64,000 nt of DNA from contig NZ_CP015579.1 of the NCBI RefSeq assembly GCF_002163585.1, positions 2,852,001 through 2,916,000 of the forward strand, given 5' to 3'. Positions within the stretch are counted from its first letter, which is position 1; every line of letters starts with the position of its first letter. Of this stretch, positions 18,387 through 28,749 are shown piece after piece. A model generated the notes under the pieces. It was not told the DNA's origin, did not search any database, and saw nothing but the letters and a program-made list of their open reading frames with translations. A program made the translations under genes and the position numbers. This DNA comes from Tatumella citrea (lineage in GTDB: Bacteria; Pseudomonadota; Gammaproteobacteria; Enterobacterales; Enterobacteriaceae).

Positions 18387-20042
18387 ATGAATCGCAGAAT
18401 GTTTATGAAAGGCTCGCTGGCGGTTTCCGCCCTCGGGACAATGACAGGATTATCCTCCCTGCTGGCTAACTCGGCCTGGGCGGCTGACGGTATCGCCGAT
18501 GGACATGCCCGGCAATTCGATTTTGATCAGCTCAAACAACAGGCGGCCGCTCTGGCCAAACAACCCTGGGGTGGAGCACCGGGTCCGTTACCTGAAACTC
18601 TGGCTAATTTGACACCTCAGGATTACAACGCAATTCAGTATGATGCCGGTCATTCCCTGTGGAACAACATCCCGGACCGTCAGCTGGATGTTCAGTTTTT
18701 CCATGTTGGCATGGGATTTAAACGGCGAATCAGGATGTTTTCGGTAGACCCTGCCAACCGCCAGGCTCGGGAAATTCATTTCCGTCCTGAACTGTTCAGC
18801 TATAACAATGCGCATGTCGATGTAAAACAACTGGCGGGAAAAACGGATCTCGGTTTCGCCGGATTCAGAGCTTTTAAAAAGCCAGAGCTGGCACGCCGAG
18901 ATATCGTTTCTTTCCTGGGTGCCAGTTATTTCCGTGCCGTCGATGATACCTATCAGTACGGTCTCTCAGCCCGCGGCGTAGCCATTGATACATTTTCTAA
19001 TCACGAAGAGTTTCCGGATTTCACGGCCTTCTGGTTTGAAACACCGAAGCCGGAAGACACCACTTTCGTTGTCTACGCTTTACTGGATGGTGCCAGCATT
19101 ACAGGGGCCTTTAAGTTCACCATTGATTGCGAGCAAGAACGCGTGGTGATGACTGTCGAAAATAACCTGTATGCCCGAAAAGCCATTGAACAGTTGGGTA
19201 TCGCTCCAATGACCAGCATGTTCAGTTGCGGGACCAATGATAGGCGGATGTGTAATACCTATCATCCGCAGATCCACGATTCCGACCGGCTGGCGATGTG
19301 GACAGGTAAAGGAGAGTGGATTGCCCGGCCACTGAATAACCCGCAGCGTCTGACTTTCAACAGTTTCAGTGATGAAAACCCACGTGGCTTCGGGTTGCTC
19401 CAGCTGGACCACGATTTTAATGATTATCAGGATGTGATTGGCTGGTATAACAAGCGGCCAAGTCTGTGGGTTGAGCCGGTAGGTAAATGGGGGAAAGGTG
19501 CCATTAACCTGATGGAAATCCCAACCACCGGTGAAACCCTGGATAACATTGTTTGTTTCTGGAAACCGGAAGCTCCGGTAACCGCCGGCAGTGAACTGAG
19601 TTTTGGCTATAAACTCTACTGGAGCGGGCTGCCTCCGGTGCAAAGTCCACTGGCCCGGGTTGCGGCTACCCGTACCGGTATCGGCGGTTTCCCGGAAGGC
19701 TGGGCACCTGGCGAACACTTCCCTGAAGTCTGGTGTCGCCGTTTCGCGGTTGATTTTGTTGGCGGCGATCTGCAGGCTGCTGCGCCTAAAGGCATTGAAC
19801 CTGTCATTACATTATCTTCGGGTACCTTTAAACAGGTTGAGATTCTGTATGTTGAACCACTCAAAGCCTACCGGATTCTGTTCGACTGGTATCCGGACAG
19901 CGACTCTACGGCTCCGGTAAACATGCGACTGTTCCTGCGTACCAAAGGCGAGACACTGAGTGAAACCTGGATGTATCAGTACGTACCGCCAGCACCCGAT
20001 CAGCGCAAATATATTGATGACCGCCAGATGACCGCCGGTTAA
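18387..20042 (+). CDS. opgD: Periplasmic glucan biosynthesis protein OpgD (MdoD)
   Basis: Periplasmic enzyme shaping the backbone length and branching of osmoregulated periplasmic glucans; a paralogue of OpgG. The N-terminus [17 protein letters not shown] is a twin-arginine signal followed by a hydrophobic stretch and an ANSAWA|A-type cleavage site. The body matches OpgD throughout (FHMGMGF-like, [46 protein letters not shown]). From this ATG the product is 551 residues, the length of E. coli OpgD; the frame is also open from 18297 (30 extra residues). In E. coli opgD is elsewhere, so its place next to yfaY is a local arrangement. Confidence 0.93.
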   Translation: MNRRMFMKGSLAVSALGTMTGLSSLLANSAWAADGIADGHARQFDFDQLKQQAAALAKQPWGGAPGPLPETLANLTPQDYNAIQYDAGHSLWNNIPDRQLDVQFFHVGMGFKRRIRMFSVDPANRQAREIHFRPELFSYNNAHVDVKQLAGKTDLGFAGFRAFKKPELARRDIVSFLGASYFRAVDDTYQYGLSARGVAIDTFSNHEEFPDFTAFWFETPKPEDTTFVVYALLDGASITGAFKFTIDCEQERVVMTVENNLYARKAIEQLGIAPMTSMFSCGTNDRRMCNTYHPQIHDSDRLAMWTGKGEWIARPLNNPQRLTFNSFSDENPRGFGLLQLDHDFNDYQDVIGWYNKRPSLWVEPVGKWGKGAINLMEIPTTGETLDNIVCFWKPEAPVTAGSELSFGYKLYWSGLPPVQSPLARVAATRTGIGGFPEGWAPGEHFPEVWCRRFAVDFVGGDLQAAAPKGIEPVITLSSGTFKQVEILYVEPLKAYRILFDWYPDSDSTAPVNMRLFLRTKGETLSETWMYQYVPPAPDQRKYIDDRQMTAG

Positions 20043-20076
20043 TCACCCTGTGGCGAAGCACCCCGCTTCGCCACTT

Positions 20077-20544
20077 TCATTGCTTAGCAACCTGCAACTC
20101 CATTCCGATATGCTCGATACCATCCTCACTGTACGGTTCGGTACACACCACAAAACCCTGAGCCGCATAAAATCCCTGCAAATGCGACTGAGCTGATAAA
20201 TACAGCGATCTTTCCGGATAGTGCAAAGAGCAGACCAGTAAAGTCTGTTTCAGCAACTGGTGTCCCAGTTGCCGTCCACGGGCAAAAGGCGCCACAATAA
20301 CGCGCCCGATGCTCAGCGGTTGTTGCTGGTCTTCCGGAACCAACAGGCGTGAATAAGCCGCCAGTTCTCCGTCAATAAATCCCAGCAGATGTCGGTTATT
20401 TCCCAGCAGATCGGCACCATCGATATCCTGGTAGACGCACTGCTGTTCCACGATAAACACCTGATTTCGCAATGCCAGTAACTGATAAAGATCACTGGTT
20501 GATAATTCACTATGATGCAGATCTTTCCATTTCATCTCTGTCAT
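20077..20544 (-). CDS. elaA: GNAT family N-acetyltransferase ElaA
   Basis: Predicted acyl-CoA-dependent N-acetyltransferase of unknown substrate. The 155-residue product has the GNAT acetyl-CoA loop region IGRVIVAPFARGRQLGHQLL and the ElaA-specific start KWKDLHHSELS, plus VEQ.C.YQDIDG.DL.G.NRHLLG. The frame is open from 20622, but ATG 20544 with AAGGATAAC upstream gives the family N-terminus. In E. coli elaA is also near nuoN. Confidence 0.93.
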   Translation of the reverse strand: MTEMKWKDLHHSELSTSDLYQLLALRNQVFIVEQQCVYQDIDGADLLGNNRHLLGFIDGELAAYSRLLVPEDQQQPLSIGRVIVAPFARGRQLGHQLLKQTLLVCSLHYPERSLYLSAQSHLQGFYAAQGFVVCTEPYSEDGIEHIGMELQVAKQ

Positions 20545-20590
20545 TAAGTTATCCTTTCTCTTTTTATTCTCAGGTAATTTAAGGGGGATT

Positions 20591-21331
20591 TCAGTAGCGA
20601 ACCAGCCCGCCATCAACGGCAAACTGACTGCCCGTTACATAGGAAGCATCGTCAGACAGCAGAAATAAACCCACTGCAGCAGCCTCCTCCGCAGTACCGA
20701 CGCGTTTCAGTGGTACCTGACTGACCACAAAATCCTCAAAACTTTGTCGTGTTTCCTGAGGCATAAATTCACGAAAATTAGTCTCAACCGGACCAGGAAC
20801 CAACACATTGACCCGAATATTTCGCTCTGCCATCGCAGCAGACCAGCTGCGGACCATTGCCACCAGAGCACCTTTAGTCGCGGCATAAAGGCTGGTTGCC
20901 GCTGCCCCTTCATAGACCGATGAGGACGAAGTGATTACCACTGACGCTCCCGGATTCAGTAACGGTGAAAGACTCGCCAGTTGCAGCATTGGCCCACGAA
21001 CATTCACATGCATCATACGGTCAAAATCGCTGGCAGTTACGGATTCAGGCATCCCGATGGAGGCAAATCCGGCATTCAGCCACAGACCGTCGAGCCGTTG
21101 CCAGCCTGAGATAGCGGCTGCAAGAACCTCTCCGGTCGTTTCCTGCCCGGCATCATCCTTCAGAACCAGAGAACCTTCAGGTAACTGTGCCTGACTGTCG
21201 GCCAGACGTTGTGGATTCTGCCCGGTGACAGCTACCCCCCCCCCTTCCCGACAGATTCGCAAAGCACCGGCCAGCCCCATACCGCTGGTACCTCCGGTGA
21301 TCAGTACATTTTTATCAGTAAAACGGGCCAT
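20591..21331 (-). CDS. SDR family NAD(P)-dependent oxidoreductase
   Basis: Classical short-chain dehydrogenase, 246 residues. It shows the cofactor motif TGGTSGMG (residues 12-19), LNAG-type NAG (LWLNAGFA), active-site Ser-Tyr-Lys (VVITSSSS...Y-AATK) and the C-terminal SYVTGSQFAVDGG. Acidic or basic selectivity after beta-2 (TGQNPQR) suggests NADP(H), but this is uncertain. Substrate unknown. The frame extends to 21397, but ATG 21331 preceded by AGGAG and five bases is the clear start. A run of ten G's in the coding strand (codons for Gly-Gly-Gly-Val near residue 30) is a possible slippage site. It lies 47 bp before elaA and may be cotranscribed with it. Confidence 0.85.
   Translation of the reverse strand: MARFTDKNVLITGGTSGMGLAGALRICREGGGVAVTGQNPQRLADSQAQLPEGSLVLKDDAGQETTGEVLAAAISGWQRLDGLWLNAGFASIGMPESVTASDFDRMMHVNVRGPMLQLASLSPLLNPGASVVITSSSSVYEGAAATSLYAATKGALVAMVRSWSAAMAERNIRVNVLVPGPVETNFREFMPQETRQSFEDFVVSQVPLKRVGTAEEAAAVGLFLLSDDASYVTGSQFAVDGGLVRY
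21235..21244 (-). repeat. G10 homopolymer inside SDR coding sequence
   Basis: Ten consecutive C on the plus strand (G10 in the sense strand) encode GGG GGG GGG G(TA). Loss or gain of one base would shift the frame after about 32 codons. Confidence 0.9.
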
Positions 21332-21373
21332 AACTACTCCTGTTAAAAAATACGGGAAGATAAAAATAACACA

Positions 21374-21403
21374 AAGAAAAAAGGCCATGGAATCCATGGC
21401 CTT
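21374..21403 (-). terminator. Rho-independent terminator of the nuo operon
   Basis: A perfect 10-bp stem AAGGCCATGG / CCATGGCCTT with a 3-nt loop, followed on the minus strand by a T-run (TTTTTTCTTTG), 28 bp after the nuoN stop. It separates nuo from the SDR gene. Confidence 0.92.
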
Positions 21404-21431
21404 ATGATGACTACAGGTTTACGCAGAAAAA

Positions 21432-22889
21432 TTACATAAACGGCTGGGCAAGTTTCACCAGTGTAATCAGTGGCTGCGGGAAGATACCCAGTACAAGCAC
21501 CAGAATTGCAGAAATCAGAGTGACAATACCGCCGGCGGTATAGCCCCAGCTGTTGGTTGTATCCCGGTGGTGTAATCCCGGAGCACTCAGGAACAGGCTG
21601 ACAGTCACACGCAGGTAGTAGTAAAGACCAATGGCACTGCCGGCAATCACCGCGGCTGCCAGCCACCATAATTTACCGTTCACTGCAGAAGCCAACACAT
21701 AGAATTTACCAATAAAGCCCAGCGTCGAAGGAATCCCCGCCAGTGACATCATCATCATCGCCATAACTGCCGACAGCACCGGACGGTGCCAGAACAGGCC
21801 ACGGTAAGAGTACAACGAATCCGTATCATTTTCCCGTCCGGCAGCAGACATCAGGCTGACCACACCAAAGGCTCCCAGGCTGCTGAACAGATAGCCAGCC
21901 AGATAAACTCCGGTCGTTTCCAGCGATAACTGCTGTGATTCAGAGGCAATCAATGCCACCAGCAGATACCCGAGGTGGGCAATAGAAGAGTAGCCGAGCA
22001 GACGTTTGATATTCGTCTGAGCAATCGCCATCAGGTTACCGACCAGGATAGAAGCAAATGCAATCACTCCCAGCGCGGTACGCATCCCTTCACTGTGACT
22101 GACCGGCGCATCAATAAATAACCTCATCATCACGGCAAAAATAGCAATTTTACTGCCAGTCGCAAGGAACGCAGAAACCGGCGCAGGCGCTCCCTGATAC
22201 ACATCCGGTGTCCACAGATGGAACGGCACCAGTGACAGTTTAAAGCCGATACCAATGATAATCATGCCAAAACCGGCCAACATCAGCGGTGAGCTTAACC
22301 CGGCACCAGACAGATTCTGACCTAACGCGGCAAAGGTTAAATCGCCACTGCCAGCGTACACCAGTGCAATACCAAACAGCAGGAATGACGAGGCCGCAGC
22401 AGACAGGATGGTATATTTAATCGCGGCTTCCAGTGAGCGTTTATGCCGGAAAGCGTACCCTACCAACCCGAACAGCGGCAGTGACAGTAGTTCGACGCCA
22501 ATAAACAGCGACGCCAGATGATCAGCACTCGACAGGACAATCCCGCCAAGCACCGCAATGGCCACCAACAGATAGAACTCATCGGTATTATCATGAAACG
22601 ACTTCAGCCACGGGAAAGCAAAGGTACAGGTGGCTAAGCCTGCCATTAACACCAGCGCAGAGTAGAAGACTGAGTAACCGTCCACTCTTAATAAAGAGGT
22701 GACGTCCGTTGCACCGTTATGGCCGACAAACCACAGAGATAACAACGCAAGGTTAAGACCAATGACTGTCAGTGTAGCGTTCACAAAGTGGTTGCGTCGC
22801 CACGCAATAGACAGCATCACCACCACCACTGTTAATCCGGTGATTAACAGGGGGAGAAGCGCAATCAATTGTTCAGTAGTTATTGTCAT
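21432..22889 (-). CDS. nuoN: NADH-quinone oxidoreductase subunit N
   Basis: Antiporter-like membrane subunit of complex I, one of three proton channels in the membrane arm. The 485 residues form about 14 transmembrane helices of the Mrp-antiporter fold, with broken-helix segments such as [26 protein letters not shown] carrying the channel Lys residues. Length equals E. coli NuoN. Last gene of the operon, 6 bp after nuoM. Confidence 0.98.
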   Translation of the reverse strand: MTITTEQLIALLPLLITGLTVVVVMLSIAWRRNHFVNATLTVIGLNLALLSLWFVGHNGATDVTSLLRVDGYSVFYSALVLMAGLATCTFAFPWLKSFHDNTDEFYLLVAIAVLGGIVLSSADHLASLFIGVELLSLPLFGLVGYAFRHKRSLEAAIKYTILSAAASSFLLFGIALVYAGSGDLTFAALGQNLSGAGLSSPLMLAGFGMIIIGIGFKLSLVPFHLWTPDVYQGAPAPVSAFLATGSKIAIFAVMMRLFIDAPVSHSEGMRTALGVIAFASILVGNLMAIAQTNIKRLLGYSSIAHLGYLLVALIASESQQLSLETTGVYLAGYLFSSLGAFGVVSLMSAAGRENDTDSLYSYRGLFWHRPVLSAVMAMMMMSLAGIPSTLGFIGKFYVLASAVNGKLWWLAAAVIAGSAIGLYYYLRVTVSLFLSAPGLHHRDTTNSWGYTAGGIVTLISAILVLVLGIFPQPLITLVKLAQPFM

Positions 22890-22895
22890 GGCTAA

Positions 22896-24416
22896 TCAAG
22901 GCCTTGTTATTGAAGTTGAAGCGGCGAACCAGTGCTGAATATTGCTAATTGCAGCATTTGAGGTATCCAGAATCGGCTGCGGATAAACTCCCAGCAGAAC
23001 CAGTAATACCACCAGTACCAGAATCATCAGAAACTCACGGGCATTCATTCCACGCAACGGTGAATCAGATTTTGGTGCGCCATAGTACGCCCGCTGCATC
23101 ATGATGAGCGAGTACACCGAAGCAAACACCAGACCAAAGGTGGCGATGATAATGACTACCGGCACAACACGGAAACTACCGGTGAGGATCATAAACTCAC
23201 CCACGAAGTTACCGGTACCTGGCATCCCGAGATTCGCTACTGCAAAGAATAATGACAGCCCCGGCAACCACTTAATCCGTGACCACAGCCCACCCATCAG
23301 TCGCATATCACGGGTATGCAGTCTTTCATATAACTGACCACACAGGATAAACAATGCAGCTGAAGACAGACCATGAGCAATCATCTGGATCACTGCCCCC
23401 TGGAAAGCCAGCTGACTGCCGGTGTAGATGGCAATCAATACAAAGCCCATATGGGAAATAGAGCTGTAAGCAATCAGACGTTTGATATCGGTCTGAGAGA
23501 ACGCCATCCATGCACCGTAGAAAATACCCAGCAGTCCCAGGCCCATCGCAATGGGTGCAAACTCCGCTGAAGCCTGCGGGAACAGAGGCAGACTAAAACG
23601 CAGCAGACCGTAAGCGGCGGTTTTCAGCAGAATACCTGCCAAATCGACCGAACCGGCGGTAGGAGCCTGACTGTGTGCATCCGGTAACCAGCCATGCAAT
23701 GGTACAACCGGCATTTTCACCGCAAACGCGATAAAGAAGCCAAGCATTAACAGGTATTGCACTGTATGTGACATCGGCGTGTTCAGCAGTCTTTCATAAC
23801 TGAATGTCCATTCGCCGGTGGCGTGGAAATGCACCAGCACCAGACCAAGAATGGCAATCAGCATCACCAGACCCGAAGCCTGGGTATAAATGAAAAACTT
23901 AGTCGCCGCCGAAATACGGGTCTTCCCGTCTGAGGCTTTGTGGCCCCATAGCGCAATCAGGAAGTACATCGGCACCAGCATCAGTTCCCAGAAGAAGAAG
24001 AACAGGAACATATCCAGTGACAGGAACACCCCAATCACACCACCGAGAATCCACATCAGATTCAGATGAAAAAAGCCCTGATATTTCTCTATCTCATTCC
24101 AGGAACAGAGTACTGCCATCGTTCCGAGTAAACCGGTCAGCACCACCATCAACAATGACAAGCCGTCAATCGCCAGATGGAAGTTAATGCCAAATGCCGG
24201 GATCCACGGCACCGAGAATTCAGATTGCCACTGCGGGATTCCCGCAGCCTGAGTTAATGAATAACCTCCCTGCGACCAGAGCAGCAAGGAAAGTGCCAGC
24301 GTTAACCCCATAGTCAGCAGTGCTATCCAGCGCGGAGCTCTGACACCAAAGCGTTCAGCCAGCCAGCAAAGAAAGCCGCCAACGAAGGGGATTATAATTA
24401 GCCAAGGTAGTAACAC
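22896..24416 (-). CDS. nuoM: NADH-quinone oxidoreductase subunit M
   Basis: Antiporter-like proton-pumping subunit of complex I. It has 506 residues and about 14 transmembrane helices, with the conserved glutamate in FFFFWELMLVPMY and the lysine-containing loop PLHGWLPDAHSQAPTAGSVDLAGILLK. A 105-bp gap separates it from nuoL, one of the few non-overlapping junctions of the operon, which may have its own translation signals. Confidence 0.98.
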   Translation of the reverse strand: MLLPWLIIIPFVGGFLCWLAERFGVRAPRWIALLTMGLTLALSLLLWSQGGYSLTQAAGIPQWQSEFSVPWIPAFGINFHLAIDGLSLLMVVLTGLLGTMAVLCSWNEIEKYQGFFHLNLMWILGGVIGVFLSLDMFLFFFFWELMLVPMYFLIALWGHKASDGKTRISAATKFFIYTQASGLVMLIAILGLVLVHFHATGEWTFSYERLLNTPMSHTVQYLLMLGFFIAFAVKMPVVPLHGWLPDAHSQAPTAGSVDLAGILLKTAAYGLLRFSLPLFPQASAEFAPIAMGLGLLGIFYGAWMAFSQTDIKRLIAYSSISHMGFVLIAIYTGSQLAFQGAVIQMIAHGLSSAALFILCGQLYERLHTRDMRLMGGLWSRIKWLPGLSLFFAVANLGMPGTGNFVGEFMILTGSFRVVPVVIIIATFGLVFASVYSLIMMQRAYYGAPKSDSPLRGMNAREFLMILVLVVLLVLLGVYPQPILDTSNAAISNIQHWFAASTSITRP

Positions 24417-24521
24417 GGCGTTTGGTTCCCTTTTAGTGATCCGCGGATGTCTGTCACCCGCGAAAATTTATTAAGCATGGCAGAGATAGCAAAGCCGTAG
24501 CCTTGTCGCTGCCTGCTCACC

Positions 24522-26357
24522 TCAAACCACCAGCATTAACGCCAGCACAACAACTGCACCAATGCCCATTGAAGCGACATACCAGCGCAGATAACCATTT
24601 TCGCTCACCGTCAGCCCTTTACTGGCCGCACGGGAAACCACTGCCAACAGATTAATCAGCGTATTAAACGGATCTGATTTCAGCAGCCAGGCAATGGCGC
24701 GATAAGTTTTCACGAACAGCAGATCGTAGAGCCAGTCGAAGCCCCAGGCAGCAAACCACCAACGGGACAGGAACCGGCCTGGCGCACTGGTAGCAACCGA
24801 GGACACCAGTTGCCGTTTACCCAGCCACAACAGAGCGGCAATCACAATCCCGGCAATGGCGACGATACCGGAAGTAATTTCCAGGGCGACCTTACCTTCT
24901 TCTCCCCCGATGCTCTGTGGTAATACTCCGGCCAGCGGTGGCGTAATAAACGCACCGATAAAGGTAGAGAGCACCAGTAAAATCAGCAGCGGTAAATGAT
25001 GAGTGATGCCCTTACCGGCATGTGCCTTAATTTTCTCTTCACCATGAAACACAATGAAGATCATACGGAAGGTATAAATCGAGGTCAGAAACGCCCCGAC
25101 CAGCCCGGCCAGCATCAGAGTGTGGTGACCACTGGTCATCGCACCGTACAGGATTTCATCTTTACTGTAGAAACCAGCAGTGATCACCGGCAATGCTGAC
25201 AGCGCGGCTCCACCCACCAGGAAACAGACATAAACCAGCGGAATGCTTTTACGTAAGCCGCCCATTTTGAAAATGTTCTGCTCATGATGACAGGCCAGAA
25301 TTACCGAACCTGAGGACAGGAACAACAGTGCTTTAAAGAAGGCGTGGGTCATCAGGTGGAAAATTGCGGCATCCCAAGCCTGAACCCCAAGCGCCAGGAA
25401 CATGTAACCAATCTGACTCATTGTCGAGTAGGCCAGTACACGTTTGATATCTGTTTGTACCAGTGCAGCAAAACCAGCGAGTACCAGAGTGATGGCTCCC
25501 ACAATCCCGACCAGATGAAGAATTTCCGGGGTGAGCAGGAACAGTCCGTGGGTACGGGCAATCAGATAAACCCCGGCCGTTACCATGGTAGCGGCGTGAA
25601 TCAGTGCCGATACCGGTGTCGGACCGGCCATCGCATCAGCCAGCCAGGTTTGCAATGGTAACTGTGCAGATTTACCAACAGCGCCACCCAGCAGCATCAG
25701 CGTTGCCCATTCCAGCAGATGGTGATTGCCGGCAAACTGTGTCGGAGCAAGTTCAGCCATTTCCCGGAAGTTCAGCGTACCCAGCTGGTTGTAGAGGATA
25801 AACAGGGCAAACGCGAGGAACACATCACCAATACGGGTAATGATAAAAGCCTTCATCGCAGCTTTGCCGTTTTCCGGATTGGTGTAGTAAAAACCAATCA
25901 GCAGATAAGAGCACAGCCCCACTCCTTCCCAGCCGAGATACATCAGCATCAGGTTATCAGCCAGAACCAGCACGACCATACTGGCAATGAACAGGTTGGT
26001 ATAAGCGAAAAACCGTGAATAACCTTCTTCACCGCGCATATACCAGGAGGCAAACATATGAATCAGGAAGCCGACTCCGGTCACGACAGACAGCATCGTC
26101 AGCGACAGTCCGTCCAGTGTCAGATTAACCTGAATATTAAATTGTCCGACCTGCATCCAGGTCCAGAGCGCCTGCTGGTAAACCGCACGACCGTGATTAA
26201 AAAAATCAATACCGGCATACAAGGTCACCAGAGCCGCCAGACCCACCGATCCCATTCCGACCGTAGCGGAAAGGTTTTCGGACCAACGACCACGAGAAAA
26301 TGCCAGTAACAGGAAGCCAATCAATGGCAGTAATACGGTTAAGTAGAGAAGATTCAT
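24522..26357 (-). CDS. nuoL: NADH-quinone oxidoreductase subunit L
   Basis: Distal antiporter-like subunit of complex I. The 611 residues comprise 14 helices of the Mrp core ([44 protein letters not shown]) and the long C-terminal lateral helix that braces NuoM and NuoN, with the final anchor helix at about residues 590-610. Its ATG overlaps the nuoK stop by 4 bp, so translation is probably coupled. Confidence 0.98.
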   Translation of the reverse strand: MNLLYLTVLLPLIGFLLLAFSRGRWSENLSATVGMGSVGLAALVTLYAGIDFFNHGRAVYQQALWTWMQVGQFNIQVNLTLDGLSLTMLSVVTGVGFLIHMFASWYMRGEEGYSRFFAYTNLFIASMVVLVLADNLMLMYLGWEGVGLCSYLLIGFYYTNPENGKAAMKAFIITRIGDVFLAFALFILYNQLGTLNFREMAELAPTQFAGNHHLLEWATLMLLGGAVGKSAQLPLQTWLADAMAGPTPVSALIHAATMVTAGVYLIARTHGLFLLTPEILHLVGIVGAITLVLAGFAALVQTDIKRVLAYSTMSQIGYMFLALGVQAWDAAIFHLMTHAFFKALLFLSSGSVILACHHEQNIFKMGGLRKSIPLVYVCFLVGGAALSALPVITAGFYSKDEILYGAMTSGHHTLMLAGLVGAFLTSIYTFRMIFIVFHGEEKIKAHAGKGITHHLPLLILLVLSTFIGAFITPPLAGVLPQSIGGEEGKVALEITSGIVAIAGIVIAALLWLGKRQLVSSVATSAPGRFLSRWWFAAWGFDWLYDLLFVKTYRAIAWLLKSDPFNTLINLLAVVSRAASKGLTVSENGYLRWYVASMGIGAVVVLALMLVV

Positions 26358-26656
26358 CCGCGCATCTCACTCACTGAATCAATATTCAGAGTCTGACGAC
26401 GACGATGCAATTGCAGCAGCAATGCCAGCCCGATACTGGCTTCTGCCGCTGCCAGGCTGATCGCCAGAATATACATTACCTGACCATCGGCCTGGCCCCA
26501 GTAGCTTCCGGCAACGACCAGCGCCAGCGCCGCCGCATTAATCATGATTTCCAGACCAATCAGCATAAACAGCAGGTTACGACGCAGAACCAGTGAGGTC
26601 AGCCCCATAACAAATAACACAGCCGCAAGGATGAGTCCGTGTTGAAGAGGTATCAT
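26354..26656 (-). CDS. nuoK: NADH-quinone oxidoreductase subunit K
   Basis: Small three-helix membrane subunit (100 aa) next to the quinone-proximal proton channel. Conserved membrane glutamates are visible in [17 protein letters not shown] and [14 protein letters not shown]. Start and stop overlap nuoJ and nuoL by 4 bp each. Confidence 0.97.
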   Translation of the reverse strand: MIPLQHGLILAAVLFVMGLTSLVLRRNLLFMLIGLEIMINAAALALVVAGSYWGQADGQVMYILAISLAAAEASIGLALLLQLHRRRQTLNIDSVSEMRG

Positions 26657-27207
26657 ATTTTTTCCTCCTTATTTGCTTTGATGGTGTCGTCGGGGCGGTT
26701 GCTCAGCACCTCTCCCCGCCGGTCTTCACGACCAATGTGATAAGCCACCACTACGCCTGCCAGCAGCAACATGGATGCCAGTTCAACTGCCAGCACATAA
26801 GGTCCGAATAAACTGATACCGACCGCTTTAGCATCAATCACCGTACCGTCAATTCCCTGATCATTGATGCTGGAAATCGCTTTAATCAGTGCAATCAGCA
26901 GCAGTAATGCAATAATCCCGGGACCAATCCACAATGACGGTTTCAGCCACTCCTGCTCCTGTTTTTGCTGCACTTTGCCAAGATTCAGCATCATCACGAC
27001 GAACACGAACAACACCATAATCGCACCGGCATAAACGATAATTTCCAGTGCACCCGCGAAATAAGCCCCGAGCGAAAAGAACACCCCGGCAACAGCCAAC
27101 AGCGAGATGATTAGATACAGCAAGGCATGCACCGGGTTAGTGTGAGTAATCACCCTAAGCGTGGTTAACACCGCGATTGCCCCACAAAAATAAAATGCGA
27201 ACTCCAT
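26653..27207 (-). CDS. nuoJ: NADH-quinone oxidoreductase subunit J
   Basis: Membrane subunit with five predicted helices, 184 residues as in E. coli. The pi-bulge helix segment [20 protein letters not shown], which hinges between open and closed states of complex I, is conserved. The reading frame runs back to 27288 inside nuoI, but ATG 27207 with AAGGAG before it begins MEFAFYFCG, the family start. Confidence 0.97.
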   Translation of the reverse strand: MEFAFYFCGAIAVLTTLRVITHTNPVHALLYLIISLLAVAGVFFSLGAYFAGALEIIVYAGAIMVLFVFVVMMLNLGKVQQKQEQEWLKPSLWIGPGIIALLLLIALIKAISSINDQGIDGTVIDAKAVGISLFGPYVLAVELASMLLLAGVVVAYHIGREDRRGEVLSNRPDDTIKANKEEKI

Positions 27208-27217
27208 TCCCGACTCC

Positions 27218-27760
27218 TTAGGGTAATAAGCCTTTAACGTCGATAGGTTTGGCTTCGTTTTCGGCGGAACCTTTCTCTTTACCGTCAATAGCCATACCTG
27301 CCATCCGGTAAAAGTTATATTCAGGATATTTCCCGGGGCCTGAAATCAGCAGATCATTTTTCTCATATACCAGGTCCTGACGTTTAAATTCGCCCAGTTC
27401 AAAATCGGGGGTCAGCTGAATCGCAGTGGTCGGACAAGCCTCTTCACATAATCCACAGAAAATACAGCGAGAGAAGTTGATTCGGAAAAACTCCGGATAC
27501 CAGCGACCATCACTCATTTCCGCTTTCTGTAACGAGATACATCCCACCGGACAGGCAACCGCACACAGGTTACAGGCAACACAACGTTCCTGGCCGTCAG
27601 GATCGCGGGTCAGCACGATTCTTCCGCGATAACGTGGTGGCAGATAAACCGGCTCTTCCGGATACATCTGGGTTTCGCGCTTGGCAAAGGCATGCATTCC
27701 TATCATCCAGATACTGCGCACCTGTGTCGCAAAGCCCACCACAATCTCTTTTAATGTCAT
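27218..27760 (-). CDS. nuoI: NADH-quinone oxidoreductase subunit I
   Basis: Peripheral-arm ferredoxin-like subunit carrying clusters N6a and N6b. The 180 residues show two 4Fe-4S motifs, [12 protein letters not shown] (about 60-71) and [12 protein letters not shown] (about 99-110). ATG 27760 with AAGGAG upstream gives [10 protein letters not shown], the family start; the frame is open to 27838. Confidence 0.98.
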   Translation of the reverse strand: MTLKEIVVGFATQVRSIWMIGMHAFAKRETQMYPEEPVYLPPRYRGRIVLTRDPDGQERCVACNLCAVACPVGCISLQKAEMSDGRWYPEFFRINFSRCIFCGLCEEACPTTAIQLTPDFELGEFKRQDLVYEKNDLLISGPGKYPEYNFYRMAGMAIDGKEKGSAENEAKPIDVKGLLP

Positions 27761-27771
27761 GGTGTTACTCC

Positions 27772-28749
27772 TTATTGCGCGTTGTACAGAATCACTGCGG
27801 CAGTCGCCAGCAGGTTCAACAGCGTCAACGGCAAACATACTTTCCAGCCGAACGACATCACCTGGTCATAGCGCGGGCGAGGTAACGCGGCGCGGATCAG
27901 AATAAACATCATCATAAAAAATGCGGTTTTAATGGCAAACCAGATGAATGGCGGGAGCCACGGGCCTAACCAGCCACCGAAAAACAGCGTAACGATTAAC
28001 GCTGAAACAGTAGTGATAGCCACATATTCACCAACAAAGAACAGCCCGAATTTCATCCCGGCATATTCAATGTGGTAGCCGTCGGCCAGTTCCTGTTCTG
28101 CTTCCGGCTGATCGAACGGGTGACGGTGACACACCGCAACTCCGGCAATACAGAAGGTCACAAAACCGAAGAACTGAGGAATGATATTCCACAGGTGTGT
28201 CTGACTGGTGATGATCGCGGTCATATTAAATGACCCTGCCTGTGCTACCACGCCCATCAGGGATAAGCCGAGGAACACTTCATAGCTCAGGGTTTGTGCA
28301 GAAGCACGCATCGCACCCAGCAGAGAATATTTGTTATTACTCGACCAGCCAGCGAACAGCACCGCATACACCGCCAGTCCTGCCATCATCAGGAAAAACA
28401 ACAGCCCGATGTTCAGGTCGGTGACCATCCATTCCGGAGAAACCGGAACAATGGCAAATGCCAGCAGCAATGCGACAAACGCAATCACCGGAGCCAGAGT
28501 AAAAATAGCGCGATCAGTGAAAGGAGGAACCCAGTCCTCTTTAAAGAACATTTTAATCATGTCAGCGGCCAGCTGCAGCGAACCGCCCCAGCCAACACGG
28601 TTAGGTCCGTAACGATTCTGGAACAGCCCCAGCAGGCGTCGTTCTGCAAAACTCATAAAAGCTCCGCAGGCGACCACCACCAACAGGATCACTATCGCTT
28701 TCACTACCTGAATCAGAACCGCTATTACCTCAGGAGTAAACCAACTCAT
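27772..28749 (-). CDS. nuoH: NADH-quinone oxidoreductase subunit H
   Basis: Membrane subunit forming much of the quinone-access cavity at the junction of the two arms. It has 325 residues and eight helices, with the conserved acidic loop [29 protein letters not shown] and [19 protein letters not shown]. The ATG overlaps the nuoG stop by 4 bp. Confidence 0.98.
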   Translation of the reverse strand: MSWFTPEVIAVLIQVVKAIVILLVVVACGAFMSFAERRLLGLFQNRYGPNRVGWGGSLQLAADMIKMFFKEDWVPPFTDRAIFTLAPVIAFVALLLAFAIVPVSPEWMVTDLNIGLLFFLMMAGLAVYAVLFAGWSSNNKYSLLGAMRASAQTLSYEVFLGLSLMGVVAQAGSFNMTAIITSQTHLWNIIPQFFGFVTFCIAGVAVCHRHPFDQPEAEQELADGYHIEYAGMKFGLFFVGEYVAITTVSALIVTLFFGGWLGPWLPPFIWFAIKTAFFMMMFILIRAALPRPRYDQVMSFGWKVCLPLTLLNLLATAAVILYNAQ

